Shown here: in pieces, positions 1 through 5,271 of the stretch
How positions within the stretch are numbered: position 1 is the first letter of the stretch
Layout: each line of letters starts with the position of its first letter
Source: Gammaproteobacteria bacterium
GTDB lineage: Bacteria; Pseudomonadota; Gammaproteobacteria; Steroidobacterales; Steroidobacteraceae
Direction of reading: 5' to 3'
Assembly: GCA_030040525.1 (NCBI GenBank)
Contig: JASHTN010000430.1
Coordinates: 1-5,271, forward strand
Length of the DNA stretch: 5,271 nt
Notes under the pieces: generated by a model
The model's input: only the letters and a program-made list of their open reading frames with translations
The model's database searches: none
What the model was told of the DNA's origin: nothing
Made by a program: the position numbers and the translations under genes

Positions 1-1160
1 GAGAAGCGGATCATCTTGTAGGCGGGAATGCCGGCCTTGCCGTAGAGCGGGTGCGGCGCGCGCCGGTAGGGACGCTCGTACACCCAGTCCATCTCCCCGG
101 TGGTGAGCGGAATCGGCGGCGGATTCAGCCACACTTCGGTGTCGCCGTGGCGCTGGATGAGGGCGCGCGCATTCCCGGGGTTGGATTCCAGGTGCAGAAT
201 GCGCGAGGCATGTGCGTACAGCACCGGGTCGGCTGCCACCGCCTCGTGCGAGGGCATGCGGATCACGCTGCGCTCACGGTCGGCGTTCTTCACGCCCCGG
301 ACGAAGCGCACGACGCGCTCGCCGGCGCCCGACCCCTGCTGCCCGCCGGCACAGGCCGGCGCCTGCGGTGCCACGGCGGCTCCCGGGCGGTCGGTGATCG
401 CGTACGGATCGGCGGGCGGATTGAGCGGTCCGGGCGCGTCGAGGTGCGTCGAGTCGATCTCGATCCAGCCCGCGGGCGTGCCCTTGCGCACAAACGCCGT
501 GCCGCGCACATCGGTGATGTCGCGCAGCGCCTCGCCGGCGGCGAGACGATGCGCGAGCTCGCAGATCTGCCGCTCGCCGTTGCCGTAGACGAGCATCTCC
601 GCCTTCGCATCGAGCAGCACCGAGCGGCGCACCTTCTCCGACCAGTAGTCGAAGTGCGCGATGCGGCGCAGCGAGGCCTCGATGCCGCCGATGACGAGCG
701 GTGCGTCCCGAAACGCCTCGCGCGCGCGCTGCGCGTACACGATCACCGAGCGGTCGGGACGATGCCCGCCCACCCCACCCGGCGTGTAGGCGTCGTCGCT
801 GCGCACGCGCCGGTCGGCGGTGTAGCGATTCACCATCGAGTCCATGTTGCCGGCGGTGATACCGAAGAAGAGATTCGGCCGGCCGAGGGCCGCGAAGGGC
901 TCCGCGCTGTGCCAGTCCGGCTGCGCGATGATGCCGACGCGGAAGCCCTGGGCCTCGAGCACGCGCCCGACGATCGCCATGCCGAAGCTCGGGTGATCGA
1001 CGTAGGCATCGCCGGTCACGATGATGACGTCGCAGCTGTCCCAGCCGAGGAGCTCCATCTCGGCGCGCGACATTGGCAGGAAGGGCGCCGTGCCGAAGCG
1101 CTCGGCCCAGTGCTTGCGGTAGCCGGTGATGTCGCGCGCGGTCTGCATGCAGCGCTGCAT
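1..1160 (-). CDS. ygiQ: YgiQ family radical SAM protein, N-terminal half (cut by window start)
   Basis: The minus strand reads open without a stop for 386 codons and runs off the window. The product closely resembles the N-terminal part of E. coli YgiQ (UPF0313), a radical SAM family whose physiological reaction is not established. Landmarks are FGTAPFLPMSR (residues 22-32), GWDSCD (39-44), TGDAYVDHPSFG (49-60), GNMDSMVNRYTADRR (104-118), then further on GGIEASLRR, DYWSEKVRRSVLLDAKAEML, DPVLYAHASRILHLESNPGN and WLNPPPIPLTTGEMDWVYE. The last residues are IPAYKMIRF, so the window ends just before the expected CxxxCxxC iron-sulfur motif; the catalytic core is therefore not visible. Full-length homologues are roughly 700 aa. 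I chose ATG at 1160; an in-frame ATG at 1148 is equally possible and neither has a clear Shine-Dalgarno. A poorly conserved Ala/Gly/Gln-rich linker lies at the usual variable place before the YAHASR block. The gene is divergent from the RHH gene at 1264. Confidence 0.95.
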   Translation of the reverse strand, partial: MQRCMQTARDITGYRKHWAERFGTAPFLPMSRAEMELLGWDSCDVIIVTGDAYVDHPSFGMAIVGRVLEAQGFRVGIIAQPDWHSAEPFAALGRPNLFFGITAGNMDSMVNRYTADRRVRSDDAYTPGGVGGHRPDRSVIVYAQRAREAFRDAPLVIGGIEASLRRIAHFDYWSEKVRRSVLLDAKAEMLVYGNGERQICELAHRLAAGEALRDITDVRGTAFVRKGTPAGWIEIDSTHLDAPGPLNPPADPYAITDRPGAAVAPQAPACAGGQQGSGAGERVVRFVRGVKNADRERSVIRMPSHEAVAADPVLYAHASRILHLESNPGNARALIQRHGDTEVWLNPPPIPLTTGEMDWVYERPYRRAPHPLYGKAGIPAYKMIRF

Positions 1161-1227
1161 TAGAGCAGAACTACCCCGGGGTCTGCGAATCGCGGCCAGG
1201 CGGCGCTCAAGGTCGAGCGTGCGCTGC

Positions 1228-1257
1228 TTGCATGGTACTTTGGTACATTGGTACCAT
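1228..1257 (+). promoter_or_regulatory. Weak candidate promoter for the RHH gene, overlapping the repeats
   Basis: TTGCAT (1228-1233) could serve as a -35 element and TACCAT (1252-1257) as a -10 element with an 18-bp spacer. Each matches the sigma-70 consensus at only four of six positions. If used, transcription would begin at about the GTG at 1264, implying a leaderless message, which fits the lack of a Shine-Dalgarno there. The elements would embrace the tandem repeats, so a bound protein would block the polymerase. TACATT (1244-1249) is an alternative -10. This is a pattern match by eye only. Confidence 0.25.
1233..1256. promoter_or_regulatory. Candidate operator: three tandem 8-bp TGGTAC repeats
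   Basis: TGGTAC occurs at 1233-1238, 1241-1246 and 1249-1254, giving exact 8-bp units TGGTACTT, TGGTACAT and TGGTACCA. The third unit is a perfect 8-bp palindrome. ATGGTAC (1232-1238) and GTACCAT (1251-1257) also form outer inverted arms, so the whole block is nearly symmetric. It is AT-rich compared with its surroundings and ends 7 bases before the RHH start codon. RHH repressors such as MetJ bind tandem 8-bp boxes, so an autoregulatory operator is the natural inference. I saw no other TGGTAC in the window by eye. The repeats are directly seen; the operator role is inferred. Confidence 0.55.
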
Positions 1258-1263
1258 ACCTTC

Positions 1264-1521
1264 GTGAAAACCATCACCCGCACCCAGACCGGTGTGCGCC
1301 TCGAGACGCGCCTGCTGAAGGTGCTGAAGGCGCTCGCCACTGACCTCGACCTCTCGCTCGGCGGCCTCCTCGAGGGCGTGGTGCTGCATGCCTTCGAGGG
1401 CAAGGCGCCGTTCTCGGCCGCAACCCTGAAGAAGATCCGCGCGCTGCGCGCGGTGTATGGCCTCGACCTCACCGCCAGAAACGCGCACCACTTGCGTGAG
1501 ACGGGCAATGCCGCGGGATGA
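1264..1521 (+). CDS. Probable ribbon-helix-helix DNA-binding protein, 85 aa
   Basis: This small protein has an RHH-like N-terminal part: a basic start (KTITRTQ), a short strand TGVRLE (residues 9-14), helix TRLLKVLKALATDL (15-28), a turn DLSLG (29-33) and a second helix GLLEGVVLHAFEG (34-46). A roughly 40-residue C-terminal extension contains TLKKIRALRAVYGLDLTA. RHH proteins bind DNA as dimers through the N-terminal strand, and many repress their own operons. The GTG at 1264 is chosen because residues upstream of it (RCLHGTLVHWYHTF) would be translated from the repeat array and do not look like part of the domain. No Shine-Dalgarno is visible. The reading frame ends inside the next gene, overlapping it by 14 bases, so the two are probably cotranscribed and translationally coupled. 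A transcriptional regulator or an antitoxin-like protein are both possible; the fold assignment is mine from sequence pattern. Confidence 0.7.
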   Translation: MKTITRTQTGVRLETRLLKVLKALATDLDLSLGGLLEGVVLHAFEGKAPFSAATLKKIRALRAVYGLDLTARNAHHLRETGNAAG

Positions 1522-1921
1522 CTGCCCGGACCTGAGCCGTTTCCTGGGCGGCGAGCTCGACCCGCACGCGTTCAGGCACCGTGAGCACGTACGCATGGCG
1601 TTCGAGCTGTTGCGCCGGCATGCCTTCCCCGAAGCCCTGCTGCACTGCTCGCGGGCGCTGCGCCTCATGCTGGCGAAGGCCGGCCGCGCCGAGGCTTTCA
1701 ACCTGACGGTCACGGTCGCCTTCCTGTCGTTGATCTCCGAGCGGATGCTGCGCGGCGATGCGGGTGACTTCGAGGCGTTCGCGCGCGCGAATCCCGACCT
1801 TCTCGGCAAGTCGATCCTCGCACGCTGGTATCGGCCGCAGCGCCTCGGCTCCGAGGCCGCACGCCGCACCTTTCTCATGCCCGATCCCGCGTGCGACGAG
1901 CCCGCGCCATTGCCAGATTAG
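1508..1921 (+). CDS. Conserved helical protein of unknown function, 137 aa, partner of RHH gene
   Basis: The protein appears wholly alpha-helical and soluble, with no signal peptide or membrane segment. Recognisable blocks are DLSRFLGGELDPHAFRHREH (residues 8-27) continuing to VRMAFELLRRH (28-38), AFNLTVTVAFLSLISERM (63-80) and LGKSILARWYRPQRL further on. It resembles a widespread family of small uncharacterised proteins that share an HxxHVRxA(F/W) motif and a later helix ending near a TxTxA stretch. I recall that many relatives carry His-Glu in that later helix, where this one has Asn-Leu (FNLT, 64-67), so a metal site is doubtful here. I chose the ATG at 1508, which places the protein start right before the conserved blocks; GAGACGG just upstream is a weak ribosome site. 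It overlaps the RHH gene by 14 bases. No biochemical function can be assigned. Confidence 0.75.
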   Translation: MPRDDCPDLSRFLGGELDPHAFRHREHVRMAFELLRRHAFPEALLHCSRALRLMLAKAGRAEAFNLTVTVAFLSLISERMLRGDAGDFEAFARANPDLLGKSILARWYRPQRLGSEAARRTFLMPDPACDEPAPLPD

Positions 1922-1942
1922 TGGCGCGACCCTAGGCTACGG

Positions 1943-1963
1943 CCTGCCCGCGCGGGACAGGAG
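1943..1963 (+). promoter_or_regulatory. Ribosome binding site of the exported protein, partly inside a hairpin
   Basis: AGGAG at 1959-1963 lies 10 bases before the ATG at 1974 and fixes that start. CCTGCCC (1943-1949) can pair with GGG (1954-1956) plus CAGG (1958-1961), leaving one bulged A and a GCGC loop, so three bases of the Shine-Dalgarno would be paired. In DNA this GC-rich such a stem can occur by chance. Confidence 0.4.
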
Positions 1964-1973
1964 TTTCAGCCGC

Positions 1974-2609
1974 ATGCGCCGTGTTGCCAGTGCCGCCGTT
2001 CGGATCGCCCTCGCCCTGCTGCCAGCCCCGGCAGCGCTCGCGGCGGATCAGCCCGGGGTGGCGACGGTCGTTCCGGTCTTCAGCCAGCTGGTGCGCTATT
2101 CCGTGCCCGCGGCGTTCAAGACCGCCGACGAGCACAACAACGGCTCGTTCTACATCCGCGAGCACGTGCCCAACGGCGAGAACGCGGACCAGTGGACGCG
2201 GATGCTGGAGCTCACCGGCACGCGCGACCTGGCGACGAATGCCGCAGCCACCCCGCAGGCGCTGCTCGCGCGCATGGCGGCGAGCTTCAGGGAGCACTGC
2301 CCGGACACCTTCGCCATGCAGGAGCTCGGCCCGCGGCGCATCGACGGCTACGACGGCTTCGTCACCGTCGCGAGCTGCGGGCGCGTGTTGGGCAAGTCGG
2401 GCTACAGCGAGACTGCGGTGATGCTCGCGGTGAAGGGCGCGAAGGATTTCTACACCCTGCAATGGGCCGAGCGCGCCTCAGGCTCGCCGCATAAGCCGGC
2501 GATCGACCGCGATTACTGGGAAAAGCGAGTGGCGGCGCTCGGTCCCATCAAGCTATGCGCGCCGCAGCCCGGCGAGCCGCCGCCCTACGCGAGCTGTCTC
2601 GAGAAGTAG
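1974..2609 (+). CDS. Exported (periplasmic) protein of unknown function, 211 aa, four cysteines
   Basis: The N-terminus is a typical Sec signal peptide: basic MRR, a hydrophobic core around residues 11-22, and an ALA|A cleavage site after Ala23. The mature part of about 188 aa has no further membrane segment, so a periplasmic location is likely. Recognisable stretches are FYIREHVPNGENADQWTRML (59-78), ATPQALLARMAASFREHCPD (92-111), RRIDGYDGFVTVASCG (121-136), SETAVMLAVKGAKDFYTLQW (145-164) and DRDYWEKRVAALGPIKLC (178-195). Cysteines at 109, 135, 195 and 208 could form two disulfides. The pattern of a WTxM block, a central cysteine and an ETAVMLAVKG-type strand recalls uncharacterised proteobacterial secreted proteins, but I cannot name a function. 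ATG at 1974 is chosen over longer in-frame starts because it gives both the signal peptide and the AGGAG upstream. It lies 52 bases after the helical protein gene, on the same strand, and is convergent with the NamZ-family gene. Confidence 0.85.
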   Translation: MRRVASAAVRIALALLPAPAALAADQPGVATVVPVFSQLVRYSVPAAFKTADEHNNGSFYIREHVPNGENADQWTRMLELTGTRDLATNAAATPQALLARMAASFREHCPDTFAMQELGPRRIDGYDGFVTVASCGRVLGKSGYSETAVMLAVKGAKDFYTLQWAERASGSPHKPAIDRDYWEKRVAALGPIKLCAPQPGEPPPYASCLEK

Positions 2610-2616
2610 GCCGGGC

Positions 2617-2636
2617 TGGTGCTGCTCTCAGCACCG
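2617..2636. terminator. Hairpin between convergent genes, possible weak bidirectional terminator
   Basis: GGTGCTG (2618-2624) and CAGCACC (2629-2635) form a perfect 7-bp stem with a CTCT loop, extendable by one T-G pair. It starts 8 bases after the stop codon at 2609 and lies before the convergent stop at 2645, where a shared terminator is expected. No T-run follows on either strand, so intrinsic termination would be weak; it may instead protect the 3' ends of the messages. Confidence 0.45.
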
Positions 2637-2644
2637 CGCCTTGA

Positions 2645-3850
2645 TCAGTAGAGCATCACGGCCTGGCGCTCCGCCCGCCACGCCGCCTCGTCCCTGGCGG
2701 CGGACGCCTCCAGGTCCGCGGGCGTCGCCGCCTCATCGTCGACCCACTGTCGCAGCAGCTCGCTGCCGCTGATGACATCGATGGCGAGGCGGTCGCGCTC
2801 GTACTCGTAGTGAAAATCCGTCCACAGGGGATAGTCGGGCCGCAGCCGCCGCAGCGCCTTGAAGGCGAGCGCGAACAGCCGCCACGGCCGGAATGCCTCG
2901 TGGTCGTAGACCGCGGTGGCGTCGACATGCACCTGAAAGCCCGCGCAGAGCTTGCCGGCGTGCTTGTTGAAGGTCGGCTCGAACCAGCAGGGACGCAGCC
3001 GGCAGCCCCGGAGCCACTCGGGCGCGAGCGCGCGCATGGCGGCGAGCAGTGCCGGCACGTCGAGATCCGGTGCGCCGGCGAGCTCGAGCGGCCGCGTGGT
3101 GCCGCGGCCTTCCGACAGCGTCGTGCCCTCGAGCATGACCGAGCCGGCATAGCAGCGCGCCATCGACAGGCTCGGCGCGTTGGGGCTCGGATTCACCCAG
3201 GAGCGCTCGCCCTGCGGCCAGCCGTACCCGGGCGCCACGCCGCGCTGCCAGCCCTCCATCGCGATCACCTGACAGTCGACATTGAGGTGCAGCGTCGCAA
3301 CGAACCAGCGCGCGAGCTCCCCGAGCGTCAGGCCGTGCCGCATGGGCAGCGGGCCTGCGCCGACGAAGCTCTCCCAGCCGGACCGCAGCGCGAGCCCCTC
3401 CACCGGCCGGCCGGCGGGATTCGGGCGATCGAGAACCCAGACGGCCTTGCCGGCCCGCGCCGCCTCCTCGAGCACGTAGCGCAGCGTCGTGACGAAGGTA
3501 TACACCCGGCAGCCGAGGTCCTGCAGGTCGACCAGCAAGACGTCGAAGCTGTTCATCATCGCCGCCGTCGGTCGGCGCACTGCGCCGTAGAGGCTGTACA
3601 CCGGGATGTGGTGCACCGGGTCGAGGTCGTCGGGCGACTCGACCATGTTGTACTGCTTGTCGCCCTTGAGACCATGTTGCGGGCCGAAGGCCGCGGTCAG
3701 GCGCACTTCGGGCAGCCGCGCGAGCGCATCCAGTGAATGAGTGAGCTCCCGCGTCACCGACGCCGGGTGCGCGAGCAGCGCCACGCGCCGGCGCGCGAGC
3801 GGCCGGCGCAGCGCCGGATCCTCGATCAGCCGCTCGATGCCGAGCTTCAT
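2645..3850 (-). CDS. DUF1343 / NamZ-family protein (putative exo-beta-N-acetylmuramidase), 401 aa
   Basis: The family signature is strong: FGPQHGLKGDKQYNMVES (55-72), PVYSLYG (83-89), DVLLVDLQDLGCRVYTF (103-119), VLDRPNPAGR (139-148), MRHGLTLGELA (170-180), WVNPSPN (218-224), EGTTLSEGRGTTRP (241-254), PTFNKHAG (292-299) and SGSELLR (361-367). DUF1343 has a Rossmann-like N-terminal domain and a smaller C-terminal domain. Its characterised member, Bacillus subtilis NamZ, releases terminal N-acetylmuramic acid from peptidoglycan fragments. The length is normal and the protein looks intact. Two points differ from secreted NamZ: there is no signal peptide, so it should be cytoplasmic, and the usual PEHG motif reads PQHG, losing an acidic residue. 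It may therefore be a divergent enzyme or have another sugar substrate. ATG at 3850 overlaps the stop of the DOMON-like gene as ATGA, indicating translational coupling; only a weak GGA lies upstream. Family is certain, activity is not. Confidence 0.9.
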   Translation of the reverse strand: MKLGIERLIEDPALRRPLARRRVALLAHPASVTRELTHSLDALARLPEVRLTAAFGPQHGLKGDKQYNMVESPDDLDPVHHIPVYSLYGAVRRPTAAMMNSFDVLLVDLQDLGCRVYTFVTTLRYVLEEAARAGKAVWVLDRPNPAGRPVEGLALRSGWESFVGAGPLPMRHGLTLGELARWFVATLHLNVDCQVIAMEGWQRGVAPGYGWPQGERSWVNPSPNAPSLSMARCYAGSVMLEGTTLSEGRGTTRPLELAGAPDLDVPALLAAMRALAPEWLRGCRLRPCWFEPTFNKHAGKLCAGFQVHVDATAVYDHEAFRPWRLFALAFKALRRLRPDYPLWTDFHYEYERDRLAIDVISGSELLRQWVDDEAATPADLEASAARDEAAWRAERQAVMLY

Positions 3851-4404
3851 GAGATGTCCAGCTCGATGGCAAAGGCGTCCGGGTGATGAAAGTCGGGGTT
3901 GCCCGGCGCGTGCTTCAACGCCCAGTAGGAGAGCGCACCGCCGTCGTCCTCGACGATCGCCGCGATGCCGAGCCGCAGCGCGCGCGCCTGGGCCAGGTCG
4001 GGGAGGCCCTCGAGATGCACGGTCGCGGTCAGCTCGAGCCGGTCGGCGGTGCGGCGCACGTGCAGCCCGGGTGCGCGCGAGAGGCCCGCCGGGGCCATGG
4101 CGTAGCGGTAATCGTCGAAGCGGTAAGCCGCCCAGTCGAGCGACGGGGAGAAGTTGAATTCATAGTAGCCGGGGAACCCCTCGGGCGCGACGAAGGCCTC
4201 GAAACAGGTGTGCTCCCACAGCCCGTCGGCCCGCCGCCCCGCCTGCGCGCCGGGTACGCGCACGTGCGCCATGTCACCGAAGAGCGTGTAGCTGCACAGC
4301 AGGTTCGCCTCGTCGAGCCCGATCTCGGCGGCGATGCGCCACACGAACTCTCCCGGGGTGTCGGGATGTGCCACCAGCAGCGTCCACTGCGCTTCGGAGC
4401 TCAT
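3847..4404 (-). CDS. DOMON-like domain protein (murB-associated type), 185 aa
   Basis: Conserved blocks are GLWEHTCFEAFV (61-72), YYEFNFSPSLDWAAYRFD (80-97), LRLGIAAIVED (143-153) and SYWALKHAPGNPDFHHPDAF (159-178). This pattern matches the DOMON-like ligand-binding family known as DOMON_murB_like, a beta-sandwich related to haem- and sugar-binding DOMON domains; the protein is a single domain filling its length. No signal peptide is present, so it should act in the cytoplasm. The invariant-looking Trp, His and Phe residues in WEHTCFEAF and in NPDFHHPDAF are likely ligand contacts by family analogy. It follows the alpha/beta hydrolase by 31 bases and shares an ATGA overlap with the NamZ-family gene, so it probably supports that protein, perhaps by binding an amino-sugar. 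That role is inferred. ATG at 4404 is preceded by GGGGA eight bases upstream and GAGG closer in. Confidence 0.82.
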   Translation of the reverse strand: MSSEAQWTLLVAHPDTPGEFVWRIAAEIGLDEANLLCSYTLFGDMAHVRVPGAQAGRRADGLWEHTCFEAFVAPEGFPGYYEFNFSPSLDWAAYRFDDYRYAMAPAGLSRAPGLHVRRTADRLELTATVHLEGLPDLAQARALRLGIAAIVEDDGGALSYWALKHAPGNPDFHHPDAFAIELDIS

Positions 4405-4435
4405 CGCCTCGGTCCCCGGGGTGCGTGCCGCCCGA

Positions 4436-5146
4436 TCACTCGGCCCAGTCGCGCAGCCACTCGATCAGGGCCTGCGTGACCTCGCGCGGCCGCTCGAGCG
4501 TCGACAGATGCCCGCTGCCGGGGACTGTGACCAGGCGCGCGCCGCGGATCGCCTGCGCCATCTCGCCGGCGCGCTCGGGAGGCGTCAGCTGATCGCCCTC
4601 GCCCACGAGCACCAGGGTCGGGATACGGATCGCTTCGAGCCCGGGGCGCGAATCGGCGCGGTCCATGGTGGCCCTCTGCTGCCGCGCGAAGGCCTCCACG
4701 CCGACCTCCTTGGCCATCTGCCGGACAATCCCGCGCAGGCGCGCATCGCCGCGATGCTCGGCATGCACGACGCGCACGAACTGCGCGTCCACCACCTCAT
4801 CGAGGCGACCCGCGGCCGCGAGCGTGATCTGCTCGTTGCGCGCGACGCTCTGCTCGGGTGTATCGGGCCGCGCCGTGGTGTCGAGGAGCGCGAGCCTGGC
4901 GATGCGCGCCGGGGCCTGCCTGAGGATCTCGAAAGCGACGTAGCCGCCCATCGAGAGCCCCGCGAGCGCGAAGCGCGGCGGCGCGCCGACCAGGATGCGC
5001 CGCGCGATCGCCGTCATGCTGTCATCGCGCGTGTGATCGGCGATCGTCACGGGACCGAAGCGCCACAGCTCGGGAATCTGTGCTTCATACAGGCGCGCCG
5101 AAGCGAGCAGTCCCGGGATCAGCAGGATGGGCAGAGGCTGCGGCAC
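4436..5146 (-). CDS. Alpha/beta-fold hydrolase, 236 aa
   Basis: This is a complete small alpha/beta hydrolase. It starts with the first core strand and oxyanion-type loop PILLIPGLLAS (6-16), carries the nucleophile elbow GLSMGG with Ser65, has a helical cap around residues 97-165, then LVLVGEGDQLTP with the acid Asp185 and VPGSGHLSTLERP with the catalytic His213. The triad is intact. Length and motifs are of the BioH/MenH-like esterase group, but the substrate cannot be told. No signal peptide is present. The start is GTG at 5146; starting later would remove the first strand, and no clear Shine-Dalgarno precedes it. It is the first gene of a probable operon with the DOMON-like and NamZ-family genes, and lies only 23 bases from the divergent gene starting at 5170. 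A role with the downstream sugar genes, for example deacylation, is speculation. Confidence 0.9.
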   Translation of the reverse strand: MPQPLPILLIPGLLASARLYEAQIPELWRFGPVTIADHTRDDSMTAIARRILVGAPPRFALAGLSMGGYVAFEILRQAPARIARLALLDTTARPDTPEQSVARNEQITLAAAGRLDEVVDAQFVRVVHAEHRGDARLRGIVRQMAKEVGVEAFARQQRATMDRADSRPGLEAIRIPTLVLVGEGDQLTPPERAGEMAQAIRGARLVTVPGSGHLSTLERPREVTQALIEWLRDWAE

Positions 5147-5169
5147 GGCCGCGAGGGTAACATGCAGCC

Positions 5170-5271
5170 GTGAAACCCCGCATCGCGCTCACCATCGTCG
5201 CCACGGCGCTGCTGCTCGCGCCTCGCGCTGCGCCGCCGGCGCGCGCCGCGGTCGCGCCCGGCCGTGCCGTG
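5170..5271 (+). CDS. N-terminus of an exported protein (cut by window end)
   Basis: Thirty-four codons are visible from GTG at 5170 to the window edge with no stop. They read as a Sec signal peptide: basic KPR, hydrophobic IALTIVATALLLA (5-17), and an ARA|A-type cleavage site after Ala26. The mature protein is almost wholly outside the window, so no function can be given. GAGGG at 5153-5157 is a possible ribosome site, though 12 bases is a long spacing. It is divergent from the hydrolase, with a 23-base gap, so its promoter must lie inside the hydrolase 5' end. A different upstream start cannot be excluded, but the signal peptide supports this frame. Confidence 0.55.
   Translation, partial: MKPRIALTIVATALLLAPRAAPPARAAVAPGRAV

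Noticed and set aside
51..1163. Long plus-strand open frame of 370 codons opposite ygiQ
   Set aside because: It is Arg/His/Ala-rich with no recognisable domain, and the opposite strand encodes an evident YgiQ protein. Long antisense frames are common in GC-rich genes.
1174..1181. CCCCGGGG palindrome upstream of ygiQ
   Set aside because: Short GC palindromes are frequent at this base composition, and there is no partner site or known regulator match.
1922..1973. Hairpin after the helical protein gene as an intrinsic terminator
   Set aside because: No T-run follows and it overlaps the ribosome site of the next gene, so a terminator role is not supported.
2810..3736. Plus-strand open frame of 308 codons opposite the NamZ-family gene
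   Set aside because: Its composition is typical of an antisense shadow and the minus strand has unmistakable DUF1343 motifs.
4334..5173. Plus-strand open frame of 279 codons opposite the alpha/beta hydrolase
   Set aside because: The minus strand has an intact catalytic triad in the right order; the plus-strand product has no domain and a shadow-like composition.
5162..5173. Three-codon frame ATG CAG CCG TGA overlapping the GTG at 5170, as a possible leader peptide
   Set aside because: Too short to judge and expected by chance; nothing else supports an attenuation mechanism.

Overview
This is a GC-rich, gene-dense chromosomal window that looks like a member of Pseudomonadota, most likely a gammaproteobacterium with strong GC bias at third codon positions. 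The assignment rests on base composition, the closeness of the first gene to Escherichia coli YgiQ, and the general gene style; the genus cannot be told from this window. I see no rRNA, tRNA, insertion sequence, CRISPR array or phage gene.

Layout. (1) Positions 1-1160, minus strand: the N-terminal half of a YgiQ-family radical SAM protein, cut by the window edge just before its iron-sulfur cluster motif. (2) Positions 1161-1263: a divergent intergenic region holding three head-to-tail copies of TGGTAC at an exact 8-bp period, directly in front of the next gene. (3) Positions 1264-1921, plus strand: two overlapping small genes, a probable ribbon-helix-helix (RHH) DNA-binding protein of 85 aa and a helical conserved protein of 137 aa. 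(4) Positions 1974-2609, plus strand: an exported 211-aa protein of unknown function with four cysteines, ending at a hairpin between convergent genes. (5) Positions 5146 down to 2645, minus strand: a three-gene operon of an alpha/beta hydrolase, a DOMON-like protein and a DUF1343/NamZ-family protein; the last two are joined by an ATGA stop/start overlap. (6) From 5170, plus strand: the signal peptide of a divergently transcribed exported protein, cut by the window end.

How the parts may work together. The DOMON-like/NamZ pair suggests a cytoplasmic function on amino-sugars or cell-wall fragments. NamZ proteins are exo-beta-N-acetylmuramidases, and this DOMON subfamily is named for association with murB. 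This copy has no export signal, and a usual acidic residue of the family is Gln here, so its activity is uncertain. The most novel-looking element is the small RHH/partner gene pair with its 8-bp tandem repeat. This is the layout of an autoregulated two-gene module, comparable to MetJ-type operator arrays or to toxin-antitoxin operons, but neither identity can be shown from sequence alone.
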